Origin: Protula sp. h YS-2021
Taxonomy: Eukaryota; Annelida; Polychaeta; Sabellida; Serpulidae
Assembly: GCA_949752745.1 (NCBI GenBank)
Contig: OX457034.1
Location: forward strand, 5,283,105-5,347,104
DNA: 64,000 nucleotides
Direction of reading: 5' to 3'
Shown piece after piece: positions 49,596 to 61,199 of this stretch (position 1 is its first letter; the number at the start of each line of letters is the position of its first letter). Made by a program: the position numbers and the translations under genes. The notes under the pieces were generated by a model. That model was given only the letters and a program-made list of their open reading frames with translations, made no database searches and was not told the origin of the DNA.

Positions 49596-50890
49596 CCTTT
49601 AACAGATGTCTCTTCTTTCCTCCAGTGTTGTGAGGTTGAGTAGCAGCAATGAGTGGTCATGTTATTTCAGGGTTGATTATTTGAAGGGCTGTTTTTTTTG
49701 TATGTGTTCTAGATTATTCGTCTGCTGTTTCGTAATACTTGTTCGCCATGCCGGTACTGCATGTTCAAGTTGGGATCTTACAACAGCTTTGTAGAAGTTT
49801 AGCAAGTCGTCTTTGTCAGCTCCTGATCTCTTCAATGGTGTTAGAAAGAACAATTTGGTTCGCCCTTACTTTGTTTTGGATTCTATATGGCTATCCCATT
49901 TGAGATTGTCTTGGATTGTGACTCCAGGGGTGCACATAAGACCTTCGCATTTCCCTATGGCGAATGTGAAATCCATTTGACGAGGATGGACAGATTCACC
50001 TTCGCCAATTTTGCTAAGGTGAATTTTTTTCACAGTCAAGCTTGATGAAAAGTTAAATGCTTTAGATGAAAGCTACAAATCGGTCAGGAGTGAGTAACTA
50101 CCGATGTAGCTCTATAAAGACACAAACTGGACAATATAGTTAAGAAGATGCACAGTTTATATGCAATAAACAAATTAAGTTTCAGTTTTAGTTACAGAGT
50201 TAATTTGGCAAAAGTGAATTCGATTTGGCGAAGGTGAGCTGAACGTCCTTCGCCAAACTGGCGAAGATAAAAAATCCTTATGTGCACCCCTGTGACTCCA
50301 GCTAACTTGGTAGAATTGACTCTTTTGATGGCTGAGTTTGCGATTTCCACAGGTTCTAGAATGTTTTCCTGGTGAGGTTTGCTGAAGGATATAATCATTT
50401 CCTTGGTTTTTGTTGGATTGATTCGCATGTCGTTGCTAGTAGTCCACTGAACTACATGTTCTAAAGCTTCTTGCATAGTCGGATTGCGTCTGTCGGATTT
50501 TTTAAGAATTTGGTAGAGTGTACTATCGTCAACACACTTGTATAGTGGCAATGTCGATTTCAGTCTTATACCATGGCACAAAAGCATTCCATTCTCCACA
50601 GAGCGCCTTGAGGTACAGCTCCTTTTATGTGCACAGGATTTAATATGTAGTCACCTGTATTCTGTTGGTTAGAAATGATGCTAGCCACTTAAATACCGTT
50701 TATGCTGTTTTCATTGCTTCCATCTTATGTAGCAATATGTTGTGGTTGATCCTGTCGAAGGCTTCAGCGTAGTCTGGGAAGATCATTCTGACGTCGTTCC
50801 CTTCATCTGGTGCCTTGTACCCCTCAGGTAACATCTGGACCAACATATGTGTAGTAGATAGGCCTTTTTTGTTACCGAACTGAAGGTCGT
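49596..50890 (-). mobile_element. Decayed LINE reverse transcriptase
   Basis: Minus strand, broken frames: QFGNKKGLSTTHMLVQM and YAEAFDRINHNILLHKM (RT palm), LPLYKCVDDSTLYQI (xxDD motif as VDDS), QWTTSNDMRINPTKTKEMII, then LGVTIQDNLKWDSHI beyond a MITE insertion. These are the conserved blocks of non-LTR (CR1/L2/jockey-like) reverse transcriptases. Stops and the insertion make it dead. Confidence 0.75.
49926..50291. mobile_element. 366-bp MITE with 8-bp target duplication (hAT-like)
   Basis: Ends AGGGGTGCACATAAG and CTTATGTGCACCCCT, flanked on both sides by GTGACTCC. It splits the LINE frame. Its interior has further inverted repeats of TTCGCCAAA-type motifs. Confidence 0.85.
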
Positions 50891-50898
50891 TTGTATAT

Positions 50899-52339
50899 GT
50901 TACAGCGAATCTGTAAAACCAGCGAATCTATAGATTCGCTGAAAATTTCAGCGAATCTGTAGATTCGCTGACTCACTTAGCGAATCTGCAGATTCGCTGA
51001 AAATTTTCAGCGAATCTACAGATTCGCTGGTTTTTCACCTTTAAAATTATACAGATTCGCTGAAATTGCCTGACCAGCCATCTTTGCCGATAGGATTACT
51101 TGTGTTGGTTAATATTTGAAATTTAATTGCTTTTGTGTGACTTCTTTACTCCAGAGGTGTTTTACACACCTTTTTCTTGTTTTTTTGTCGAATTTTTAGT
51201 CTCAAATGAAAAACAATATTCGAAAGCGTTCGAAAATATTTGCTAGCAATATTCACAAAGGCTTAAATTAAGTTTCTTGTTTTGGGGAATAGGATATATT
51301 GCAATCGGAACTTTTAAAATTACACATATTTTTATTTAACTAGTTTTAAAATGCATTGTTGAAATGCGAATTTCTAGTCTCAAATGAAAAACAATATTCG
51401 AAAGCGTTCGAAAATATTTGCTAGCAATATTCACAAAAGCTTAAATTAAGTTTCTTGTTTTGGGGAATAGGATATATTGCAATCGGAACTTTTAAAATTA
51501 CACATATATTTATTTAACTAGCTTTAAAATGCATTGTTGAAATGCGAATTTCTAGTCTCAAATGAAAAACAATATTGGAAAGCGTTCGAAAATATTTGCC
51601 ATCAATATTCACAAAGGCTTAAATTAAGTTTCTCTCTTTGTGTTATCGTCTTTCATAAAAGTGATCACAGCAAATCTTAATACTACTGTTTCTAAATATA
51701 TTGCAATCATTACTCATCTTCTGATTATCATTCCAATTGCTATCAGCCAAACTGCGATTATTTTTCTGTGAGTGCAACACTAAAATCTCTTCACCTCCGG
51801 GTGATATAAATTGCAAATGAATTACGGTACGCTTATCCAACCAGTGTTAATTTTCGATTCTCTGCACACTAATGGTTTAATTTAACAGATACTGATAGGA
51901 CCAGGATTTTGACGAACAGAAACTTTATTCCGGTGTGAAAGCATATAAACTGCTGCATTTTCATCAAATGACCAATAACCCTCAGCTACATGAAATGAGT
52001 TAATAACAATGGAAACAGAAAATAAAGCTCGATTTTAATATATTCCCTTCACACAGACCAAGAAAAAGGTGTGTAAAATACATCTGGAGTAACGAAATCA
52101 CACCAAAGCAATTAAATCTCAAATATTAGCAAAAACAAGTGATCATGTCGGTAAAGATGGCCGATCAGGCAATTTCAGCGAATCTGTATAATTTTTTAGG
52201 TGAAAAACCAGCGAATCTGTAGATTCGCTGAAAATTTTCAGCGAATCTACAGATTCGCTAAGTGAGTCAGCGAATCTAGAGATTCGCTGAAATTTTCAGC
52301 GAATCTATAGATTCGCTGGTTTTACAGATTCGCTGTAAC
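50899..52339. mobile_element. 1.44-kb palindrome-rich inverted-repeat transposon
   Basis: About 200-bp TIRs starting GTTACAGCGAATCTGTAAAA. Each TIR contains four to five copies of the palindrome CAGCGAATCT-x2-AGATTCGCTG. Flanks are TATAT on both sides, so the exact border and duplication (ATAT or TATA) are ambiguous. No transposase; non-autonomous. Confidence 0.85.
51195..51640. repeat. Three ~178-bp tandem units inside the palindrome-rich element
   Basis: Units share AGTCTCAAATGAAAAACAAT, GAAAGCGTTCGAAAATATTT and TTCACAAAGGCTTAAATTAA. Confidence 0.9.
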
Positions 52340-52640
52340 ATATATATGGATATATGAATATATATTAAATGAATAGATGAATATTCATGTATTGGGACAC
52401 ATATGCTAAGAAGTGAACTTGCTGTATGAAAAACAAGGGGCTTGAGTTTGTAAACATAAATAACACTTTTCTCTCTTAAATTACATGTAAGCTGATAATA
52501 TAGTTAAACATGATAATTCTCAAAATTGAAAAAAAAAAATGAGGAAAACCCTCAAATTTGTTCCTAGTTTTTCCTAGTTTTATCTTCAAACAGGTTCCTC
52601 TTTTTTCCTAGTTTTTTTTCCGCGGACCGTTTCAAGGCCT

Positions 52641-53095
52641 ATGTTTACATTATGTTTTTGTGCACAGACGCTACACCACAAGCTGAGCAGGCTGTTTCAG
52701 TGACATGTTTACATTATGTTTTTGCGCACAGACGCTACACCACAAGCTGAGCAGGCTGTTTCAGTGACATGTTTACATTATGTTTTTGCGCACAGACGCT
52801 ACACCACAAACTGAGCAGGCTGTTTCAGTGACATGTTTACATTATGTTTTCGTACAGACGATGCATGACATGTGACATGTTTACATTATGTTTTTGCGTA
52901 CAGACGATGCATCACAAGCTGAGCAGGCTGTTTCAGTGACATGTTTACATTATGTTTTTGCGTACAGACGCTACACCACAAGCTGAGCAGGCTGTTTCAG
53001 TGACATGTTTACATTATGTTTTTGCGTACAGACGATGCATCACAAACTGAGCAGGCTGTTTAAGTGACATGTTTACATTATATTTTTGCGTACAG
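52641..53095 (+). repeat. 64-bp minisatellite repeating the start of the DIPK2 first exon
   Basis: Units begin with ATGTTTACATTATGTTTTTG at 52641, 52705, 52769, 52833, 52877, 52941, 53005 and 53069. The fourth is shortened to 44 bp. Most full units form a small ORF closed by TGA right before the next ATG; in the last unit the TGA has become CGA and the frame opens into the gene. Confidence 0.85.
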
Positions 53096-56000
53096 ACGCT
53101 ACACCACAAGCTCAGCAGACTGTTTCAGCGACGGCTGCGACAGCTGCCATTCTTCCCGCGGCTGCTGCTGCTCCTGGCCTTCGTCCTCTCCGCCATCACA
53201 TATGCCTACATCGGCTACTACGCCTTCGTAAAGAACCATACGGCAGAAAAGTCCTACTTAGAAGTGAGTAAAGTTAAAATAAATCAGTGAAAACGAATTA
53301 AAACGCCGTTGTGATTTTGCTGCTATTTTTTCAGGGGGTATTTCGAGATAAGCAGGTTGCATACATTGTTGCTCGATAGTTATGTGACCGCCGAAAAAAG
53401 GGAAAAGTTGGAGACGAAAAGAGAGAGAAAGAGTGCTTGGTGGTTGAGGAGGTGTGTGGTGAAGTGATAGAGAAAGAGAGAAAGGGTGAGAGAGAGAGAG
53501 AGAGGTGTTGTTGCTGTAGAGGAGTGGTGTGGAGAAGTGGGTGTTGTAGTATATTGTACAGAAAGAACTGAATTCGCCTGATCGGTTCGTTTGAATATAA
53601 TTTATTGTAGAATGAGTTAGCGTTGCTGAACGGACCATTAAATATGTTTATTTCAGGTGGACAAATGTCCCTTTTGCTACGGACAAAGTTTATGCAAAGA
53701 CTTGGCCAATGGCGAGGCGACCTTGAAAGGCTACTCACGGCTGCAGTTCCTCAATTCGTTGGCGAATGTAAAGAATGTACACTTTGGCGAGTACCGGGGC
53801 CACCCCGTGGTGTTCAAGAAGTTAGCTCACCAGGCAGAGCTGGCGGAATTTGATGCAAAATACGCGCATCATGAGTCGTTTCCTGGTGTCAGCAGAAGTA
53901 AAAATGTGCGCGTCAGCGAGGTGAAAGGTATTGTCAGTTTTTATACAAAGAAGCGATTTTCTTTTAAGCCCAGTCGACTTTCGTCGGTGCGCTGTACTCA
54001 TCACTTATGGGCTGTCCGTCGTCCGTTATGTGTGTGTGTGTAAACTATCTTTCAAAACGCTACTGTTACTGATTTTTAGTCCGATTGTTATGAAGTTTGA
54101 CAGGACTGTCCCCTGGGTTATCCTCCACACAGCTGTAATTTTTTGTGTGTGTGATTGGGCCAAAGTATTTTACCAAATTGAAGAAAACACAAAAAATGCA
54201 ACTCTTCTTATAAATCCGGCCGGGTTACGTTGAGATTCAATAGGAATGTCCAGCTCCTGCATCAGATCTTTGTTTTGTTCGACGACTTGACCGGAATTGG
54301 CCAAAATAATGGCCAAAAAAGTTCCAAACTTACTTCACCAGTCGCATAACCTAGACAGCTCAAGCGGTAAGGCGTTGGACTGATAATCACGAAGTCGTGG
54401 GTTCAAGCCCCGCGGAAGGCGAATTCTTTCATTCTCTTTGTAAGTTATATATGTCATAGGAAAAACTCTAATTTTGAGGGGAAAGTGTACTTTCCCTGAA
54501 TTTTACCACGCAAAACGTTACTAATTCCCTGAAATGACAGGCAGCTACAGACTGGGTAAATATGAATAAAACACGTGTAACTCCACATACTAGTTTTATT
54601 CTTAGATAACCTTAGTTGAACTGAAGTACAGTTATTTAATAACTGACATATGAAATGACCTAAAAGCAGTTCAAAAATTGATTGTGACCAACGCAAGCTC
54701 TAACATATTACATATCCTTGTCTCCCTTCTCTGGTGCATTAAGCGATTTTATCAGTCAGTTCCAAATCCATTATACCAAACATTATTCACATGATACACA
54801 TTGTTCACATGATACATATTGTTCACATGATACACATTGTTCACATACACAGTGTTCACATGATACACATTGTTCACATGATACACAGTGTTCACATGAT
54901 ACACATTGTTCACATGATACACAGTGTTCACATGATACACATTGTTCACATGATACACATTGTTCACATGATACACATTGTTCACATGATACACAGTGTT
55001 CACATGATACACATTGTTCACATACACAGTGTTCACATGATACACATTGTTCACATGATACACAGTGTTCACATGATACACATTGTTCACATACACAGTG
55101 TTCACATGATACACATTGTTCACATGATACACAGTGTTCACATGATACACATTGTTCACATACACAGTGTTCACATGATACAATTGTTCACATGATACAC
55201 ATTGTTCACATGATACACAGTGTTCACATGATACATATTGTTCACATGATACACATTGTTCACATGATACACATTGTTCACATGATACACAGTGTTCACA
55301 TGATACACATTGTTCACATGATACACATTGTTCACATGATACACATTGTTCACATGATACACAGTGTTCACAGGATGCACAGTGTTCACATGATCCACAT
55401 TGTTCAAGGATACACAGTGTTCACATGATCCACAGTGTTCACATGATACACAGTGTTCATATGATACACATTGTTCACATGATACATATTGTTCACCTGA
55501 TAGTGTTCACATGATACACATTGTTCACATGATACATATTGTTCACCTGATAGTGTTCACATGATACACAGTGTTCACATGATACACATTGTTCACATGA
55601 TACATATTGTTCACCTGATAGTGTTCACATGATACATGTTGTTCACCTGATAGTGTTCACATGATACACAGTGTTCACATGATACACATTGTTCACATGA
55701 TACATATTGTTCACCTGATAGTGTTCACATGATACATGTTGTTCACCTGATAGTGTTCACATGATACACAGTGTTCACATGATACACATTGTTCACATGA
55801 TACACAGTGTTCACAGGATGCACAGTGTTCACATGATCCACATTGTTCAAGGATACACAGTGTTCACATGATCCACAGTGTTCACATGATACACAGTGTT
55901 CATATGATACACATTGTTCACATGATACATATTGTTCACCTGATAGTGTTCACATGATACACATTGTTCACATGATACATATTGTTCACCTGATAGTGTT

Positions 56001-57505
56001 CACATGATATACAGTGTTCACATGATACACGTTGTTCACATGATACATATTGTTCACCTGATAGTGTTCACATGATACATGTTGTTCACCTGATAGTGTT
56101 CACATGATACACAGTGTTCACGTGATACACATTGTTCACATGATACATATTGTTCACCTGATAGTGTTCACATGATACACAGTGTTCACGTGATACACAT
56201 TGTTCACATGATACATATTGTTCACCTGATAGTGTTCACATGATACATATTGTTCGGAAAGATACCTCACTGAGTTACTCATGTTTGTTGCCACTTGATA
56301 AACCAGAATGGCAACCAGAGTCCCACATTACAGCGAGCCTTAAAACAGTTACAACGATTGGTTTCACATCGTTTCCTACCGGAACAATTGCATTTCAGAA
56401 TCCCTTGTCCCACTCAAATTTATGTTGTAATTGCAAGAAATAAGTGCTCCTTAAGAAGCTGCAATTACAAGGAAAGAATCGTCTTTTAAGATTGATTGCA
56501 TTTTGAAAGGGCTAATCAGTAGTCTCGTGTTTTAATTATAAGAAACCATTTTATTATTATATGAAAATTATATGAAAACATCAGTATGTAATTTTTTTCT
56601 CTTTCTTCCCAAGAACAAAGGGGTGGGGTTGTTCTCGTCGTGTCCGCCAGTCTGCCTGATAGGTGCTTTCACTGTTCAACAGGAGTGTCGGACATGATGA
56701 CGTGCCCGTCGGAGCGGCTCATCGACGTCATGCTGCTCAAGTACAAAGAGAAAGTGGACGCCGTGGATGTGCGGTACCCCGAGAAACTGCAGCTTCTCAC
56801 CACGCTGAAGATCAACCCCGAGCCCATCATTCTTCAGGTACTGCCCTCCCCACCACGCTCAAGGTCATTATTCTCCAGGTACTGACCTCCTTACACTCCA
56901 GGTCAACCCCGCGCCCAATGGACGTGGAGGGCGGTGGTGGGGGGGGGGGGGGGGATGATCTAGTGTGTTGAGAAGGGTTTGTCACACCACACTCCAGGTC
57001 CTGGAATGTTGATGGTGATTCATGGGACATGAGTGATGGAGGGGGAGGTTTGTGGGGGGGGGGGGGAGTTGATATAGTGTGATGAGAGGGGTTTGTCAGT
57101 CCTTCCCTATGAATGTCCCCCTTGATTCATGGGGACTGAGGGATGGGGTGGCAAAACCCACCGCTTTTTTGTCAGAGCGCTTTGGTTGCGGCGTGTTACA
57201 CTGCTCTTTGTACTTCGAAAGCTTCACTTTTCAAGCACTGGTAGTTCAAATGATGGGAGAAGACAGGTAAAGGCCAAATACATTTATTGCTTTAGAAATT
57301 GAGCTCTGTTCAGAGACCAAGAGCTGTGGAATATATAAGGAGTATTTTTCAAATTTATATCGAGTGTTATATTTATTTTTAGACATTCCCGAAGGAAGCG
57401 GGTTGGCCTTTCCCGCATTACTACGGCGCGTGCGGGCGCTTCGTCGTGGTGGAGAACATCGGGGCTAGCCTCTCCACCTACTACCACTCACCGTGGACCG
57501 AGCGC
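53069..57505 (+). CDS. DIPK2-family secretory-pathway pseudokinase, 5' exons (partial)
   Basis: Exons 53069-53263, 53657-53927, 56683-56837 and 57383-57505, all with GT/AG borders and matching phases. Exon 1 encodes a signal anchor (RLLLLLAFVLSAITYAYIGY). Exon 2: KCPFCYGQSLCKDLANGEAT, NVKNVHFGEYRG, VVFKKLAHQAELAEFD. Exon 3: MMTCPSERLIDVM, KLQLLTTLKINPEPIILQ. Exon 4: WPFPHYYGACGRFVVVENIG, SPWTER. These match DIPK2 (FAM69/C3orf58-like) proteins of the ER/Golgi lumen. Exon 1 could instead begin at an acceptor (53096). The C-terminal third of the kinase-like domain is not found before 59.5 kb, so the gene is either truncated or continues beyond what I can see. Confidence 0.8.
54349..54420 (+). 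repeat. tRNA-like sequence (probable SINE head)
   Basis: AGCTCAAGCGGTAAGGCG resembles a D arm and GTGGGTTCAAGCCCCGC a T arm, with GAT in the anticodon position. The anticodon and acceptor stems do not pair well, so a functional tRNA-Ile is unlikely. Confidence 0.45.
54780..56270. repeat. 18-bp minisatellite (TTCACATGATACACA type), 1.5 kb
   Basis: About 80 units of GTTCACATGATACACATT with A/G and length variants, including a higher-order ~370-bp block repeated near 55,440 and 55,880. It lies in DIPK2 intron 2. Long frames in several phases are an artefact of the 18-bp period. Confidence 0.95.
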
Positions 57506-58015
57506 GTAAGTCCCACCCCGCGCCCCACCTACTACCACTCACCGTGGACCGAGCGCGTAAGTCCCACCCCGCGCCCCACCTACTACCACTCACCGTGGAC
57601 CGAGCGCGTAAGTCCCCCCCCCCCGCCCCACCCACTACAACTACCCGTTCATCGAGCTCGTAAGTCCCACCCCGCGCCCCACCTACTACCACTCACCGTG
57701 GACCGAGCGCGTAAGTCCCCCTCTCCCCCCGCGCCCCACCTACTCCAACTCCGCGTGGACCGAGCGCGTTAGTCCCGCCCCCGCGCCCCACCTACTACCA
57801 CTCACCGTGGACCGAGCGCGTAAGTCCCGCCCCCGCGCCCCACCTACTACCACTCAGCATGGACCGAGCGCGTAAGTCCCCCCCCCCCCGCCCCACCCAC
57901 TACAACTACCCGTTCATCGAGCTCGTAAGTCCCCCGCCCCTCGCCCCATCTACTCCCCATAGACCAAACGTGTAAGTCCGCCCCCCCACCTACTACAACT
58001 CCCCGTGGACGAATT
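57475..58015 (+). repeat. ~52-bp minisatellite repeating a splice-donor exon end
   Basis: About eleven units starting CACCTACTACCACTCACCGT and including GAGCGC|GTAAGTCCC, i.e. the last codons of DIPK2 exon 4 plus its donor. Most units keep a GTAAGT; variants include TTCATCGAGCTCGTAAGT and one GTTAGT. Confidence 0.85.
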
Positions 58016-58456
58016 TTCACAGAATATTTATTGTATATGGACTGGGACCCTGAATATTTACTCAGCTGAGCATGCGCTCTAGAAAGCGTGAACTGGCGTG
58101 TTAAAATCACCCTGTCACGAAGGAGTGTAAATAAAGTGGCGCCCTCGGCACAAGTAGTGTTCATTCTGCAGGTCCAGGTGATAACCGGAAACGTGTCCAC
58201 TGTCCGGGCTTGGCCAGATTAACTGAACTCTGTGTGCATGTGAAGGGTGTGGGGCGAGGGGGTTGGGGGGGGGGGGGGCAAAAGGCAACATTAATGTCAG
58301 TTGGTCGAAGATTGCTTTGATAACATGAACTGAAATACATTTTTCCACATACAAATTCGAGCGGCCAGTGCACACATACATGAATGTATATTGATATATC
58401 ACACAGTCAGTTGTCACATATTTGGTTTCTCGTATTTGTAAACAAAGACGTGTCTC

Positions 58457-58980
58457 CCGGTGTAATGAAACGTTTTGACCCCCAAACAAATCGACCCCCC
58501 GGTCGATTTGTTTTGGGAAAACCTGCCGTAACAAACAGACCTCCCACATAATAAAACGACCCCCCCCCCCAAATAATCATGTTTAAATATAAAATGGAAG
58601 TAAAAAAGATGCATATGGTTTTTAAATACTATTTAAGCATTTTCTACCTCTTGATGTAGAAAATTATTATTTTTAGTCTTCGAAATGCCATTATTGAGCT
58701 TGGACAGATTTTTTGGTGACTGTATGTTAATGGTGTTGGAAGTGATTTCGTGTTTGAAAATGTTGATGTTAGTTGCTAAATAAATTGTTATTCATGGATA
58801 TAGTTTTTATTTCGATTAAAGAAAATAATAAGGTGGCCATATGTGGAAAGAAATAAAGAAATCAACAAAAAATAAGATGGTTAAAACATTTCGGGGGGGG
58901 GGGGGGGGGGTCTGTTTGTTTTAAAACAAATCGATCGGGGGTCGATTTATTTTGGAGATCAAAACGTTTCCTTACACCGG
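58457..58980. mobile_element. 524-bp inverted-repeat MITE with poly-C/poly-G blocks
   Basis: Ends CCGGTGTAATGAAACGTTTT and its near complement ...AACGTTTCCTTACACCGG; inside each arm AACAAATCGA(C/T)C and C- or G-runs. No coding sequence, no clear duplication. Confidence 0.7.
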
Positions 58981-59174
58981 ACAAAAACTCCATAATTCTT
59001 CATTCACCATATTTTATTCCACTGCAATAAAAGAATAATTTTCCTTTTCTGCAAACATAAACACAGACCCGGCTCTCCTGGACAATCATACCAGTGTCAG
59101 ACAGCTCGTTTGTCTGTAAACTCCGGAATCCAGCTTTACTGCAAATCTTCTGTAGATGCTACGAAGGCTTAGTA

Positions 59175-59536
59175 CAGTACAGAAATGTGTGTCAACAGTG
59201 ACGGGCTGGTGGCCAGATAGGAAGTTGTCACAATCACAAATGTGGGTCAACAATGGCGGACTGTTGACCAGATAGGAAGTTGTCACAATCACAAATGTGG
59301 GTCAACAATGGCGGACTGTTGACCAGATAGGAAGTTGTCACAATCACAAATGTGGGTCAACAATGGCGGACTGTTGACCAGATAGGAAGTTGTCACAATC
59401 ACAAATGTGGGTCAACAATGGCGGACTGTTGACCAGATAGGAAGTTGTCACAATCACAAATGTGGGTCAACAATGGCGGACTGTTGACCAGATAGGAAGT
59501 TGTCACAATCACAAATGTGGGTCAACAATGGCGGAC
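59175..59536. repeat. 55-bp minisatellite abutting the HSPA12 stop codon
   Basis: Seven near-identical units with GACCAGATAGGAAGTTGTCA and GGTCAACAATGGCGGACTGT; the array begins within a few bases of the stop of the minus-strand HSP70 exon, so it forms its 3' UTR or flank. Confidence 0.95.
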
Positions 59537-59538
59537 TG

Positions 59539-61199
59539 TTAGTCAGACAAGAAGTCGATTGTAGTGCTGGCTGTGTCGCTTCCGGTGCTGGCCTTCACCT
59601 CGACCAGTATCTCGGTGCTGCCAAAGGTGAAGGTCACTGTGACCTTTCTCTTGCTGCGCTCTGGATCGTGCGGTACTGATACAGTGATGCGCCCTATCTT
59701 TGTCATTCCGGGAGCGTCTGTGTATTCTACAGGCTCGCGTGGTGCTCGCGACAAGCTGTAAAGTGGTACTGTTGCTTCTACTCTGTTCTTGTATGTTCCT
59801 ATTACCTGCTCTTTCCGAGTGCCTGTGTCAATCTCCTCGTCTTTAACAATTAATGGAGAAAAGATATCATTACACCTTTCCTCACCATCAGGGTCTATAT
59901 ATTTCTTGGAGGGGTCGTGTATGGCGGGGATGAAAGGGTGGGATACTGCTACACCATAGCTCCTCCTGGCGATCCTGCTCACGACCATGTGCTGCTTGTA
60001 GCCATAAAGCACCGCCCCTTTTATGACGGCTAGCTGCGCTTCGGCAGGGATCAGAACCTTGCAGCCGTTACCACCGAACGCGTCCTTGATGGCTTGCTGT
60101 AGGAAGGGGCTCTCGGAGAAGCCGCCCACCATGAGAATGTAGTCAATGTGACGTACTTTGGGATGACGTAGTGCTTGCTTCACGCCCCGGACGATCTCGT
60201 GTACTGTTTCAGCAAACAGTTCCTTGACCGCGACATTCGCCAACACCAGTTCACCGTTGGTACAGTTGATGCCTTTTGCCTTCATTCCTTTAAGGTGCTT
60301 TTCCAAGCTTTTACCGGAATTCATGGCCGCATATTTCCCAGGGAAAGAATATGGCAGCTCCACGCGAATCTTTGATTTCCCATCCGGAGCCGCTGTCTTC
60401 TTAGCACGCTCAAATTTAGAAATGAATGAAAACCATTGCTGGGGATTTTCAGACTTGAATTCCTCAATAAAGCGATCCCCTAAGATATGTTTGAGGAGTT
60501 GGATGAACTTGTCGTCGATGCGAATGCCGCCGTGGGACCCGCCGTTCACTGCGAAAAGCTCCTTGACCTTGTAGTCCAGCACCACCTCGTGCGCTACCAT
60601 GTCGTTCGTCCCGCCTGTAACATTGCCACGGAACAGGCATGACATAGAACAGGCACGACGCAGAACAGGCCGACATAGAACATGCACGACATAGAACAGG
60701 CATAACATAGAACAGGCATGACGCAGAACAGGCATAACATAGAACAGGCATGACGCAGAACAGGCACAACGCAGAACAGGCCGACATAGAACAGGCACGA
60801 ATAGAACAGGCACGACATGCAACAGGCATGACATAACAGTTTATCATGAAACATTGGAGTGAAGAAAATTCAAAAAATATTTTTATCGATTTTCTGAGAT
60901 TTTCATTTTCATTTTTAGATGTTATTTAAAGCTAGTACATAAATATATGTTTACCGGCAATGTCTTTCCCTTGCAAAGTTTTTATGAAAATTTGACAGAT
61001 AAAAATAAAACAGAAATAGATAAATAAACAAAGGAGTACCGCCGCAGTCCAGGACAAGGTACTGAGTACCGCTTGGAAACGACACGTGTTTGGCGTCGGC
61101 GAAATTCGCCAGGTGGAGCTGGCGGCAGAAGAAGGAGGCCGCTTCCGGTTCGAGGGCGATGACGAGCTGCTTGGAATCCTTGCTACTTATACACCCGCT
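59539..61199 (-). CDS. HSPA12-type HSP70 family protein, last two exons (partial)
   Basis: Exons 61199-61040 and 60614-59539, joined in phase 1. The first reads QLVIALEPEAASFFCR and YLVLDCGG; the second continues GTNDMVAHEV, GGSHGGIRIDDKF, YILMVGGFSESPFLQQAI, IPAEAQLAVIKGAVLYGYK. These are the phosphate-2 (DCGGGT), connect and adenosine (GGFSES) motifs of the actin-like ATPase fold in the HSPA12 subfamily, which lacks the canonical substrate-binding domain. The N-terminal exons are not visible; sequence upstream soon becomes a BEL/Pao element. Confidence 0.88.
60615..60845. repeat. AGAACAGGC(A/C)(T/C)GAC tandem repeat in the HSPA12 intron
   Basis: About sixteen 13-15-bp units directly next to the acceptor at 60615; the long open frame read through it from 60834 is an artefact. 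Confidence 0.9.

Noticed and set aside
54349..54420. tRNA-Ile gene
   Set aside because: T arm is good but the anticodon and acceptor stems have several mismatches; treated as tRNA-derived.
54718..55428. Long frames of His/Cys/Ser or Val/His/Ile repeats
   Set aside because: Pure translation of an 18-bp minisatellite; open on both strands.
59539..60834. 431-codon single-exon version of the HSPA12 gene
   Set aside because: Codons upstream of 60614 are translated tandem repeat; the exon at 61199-61040 joins in the correct phase instead.
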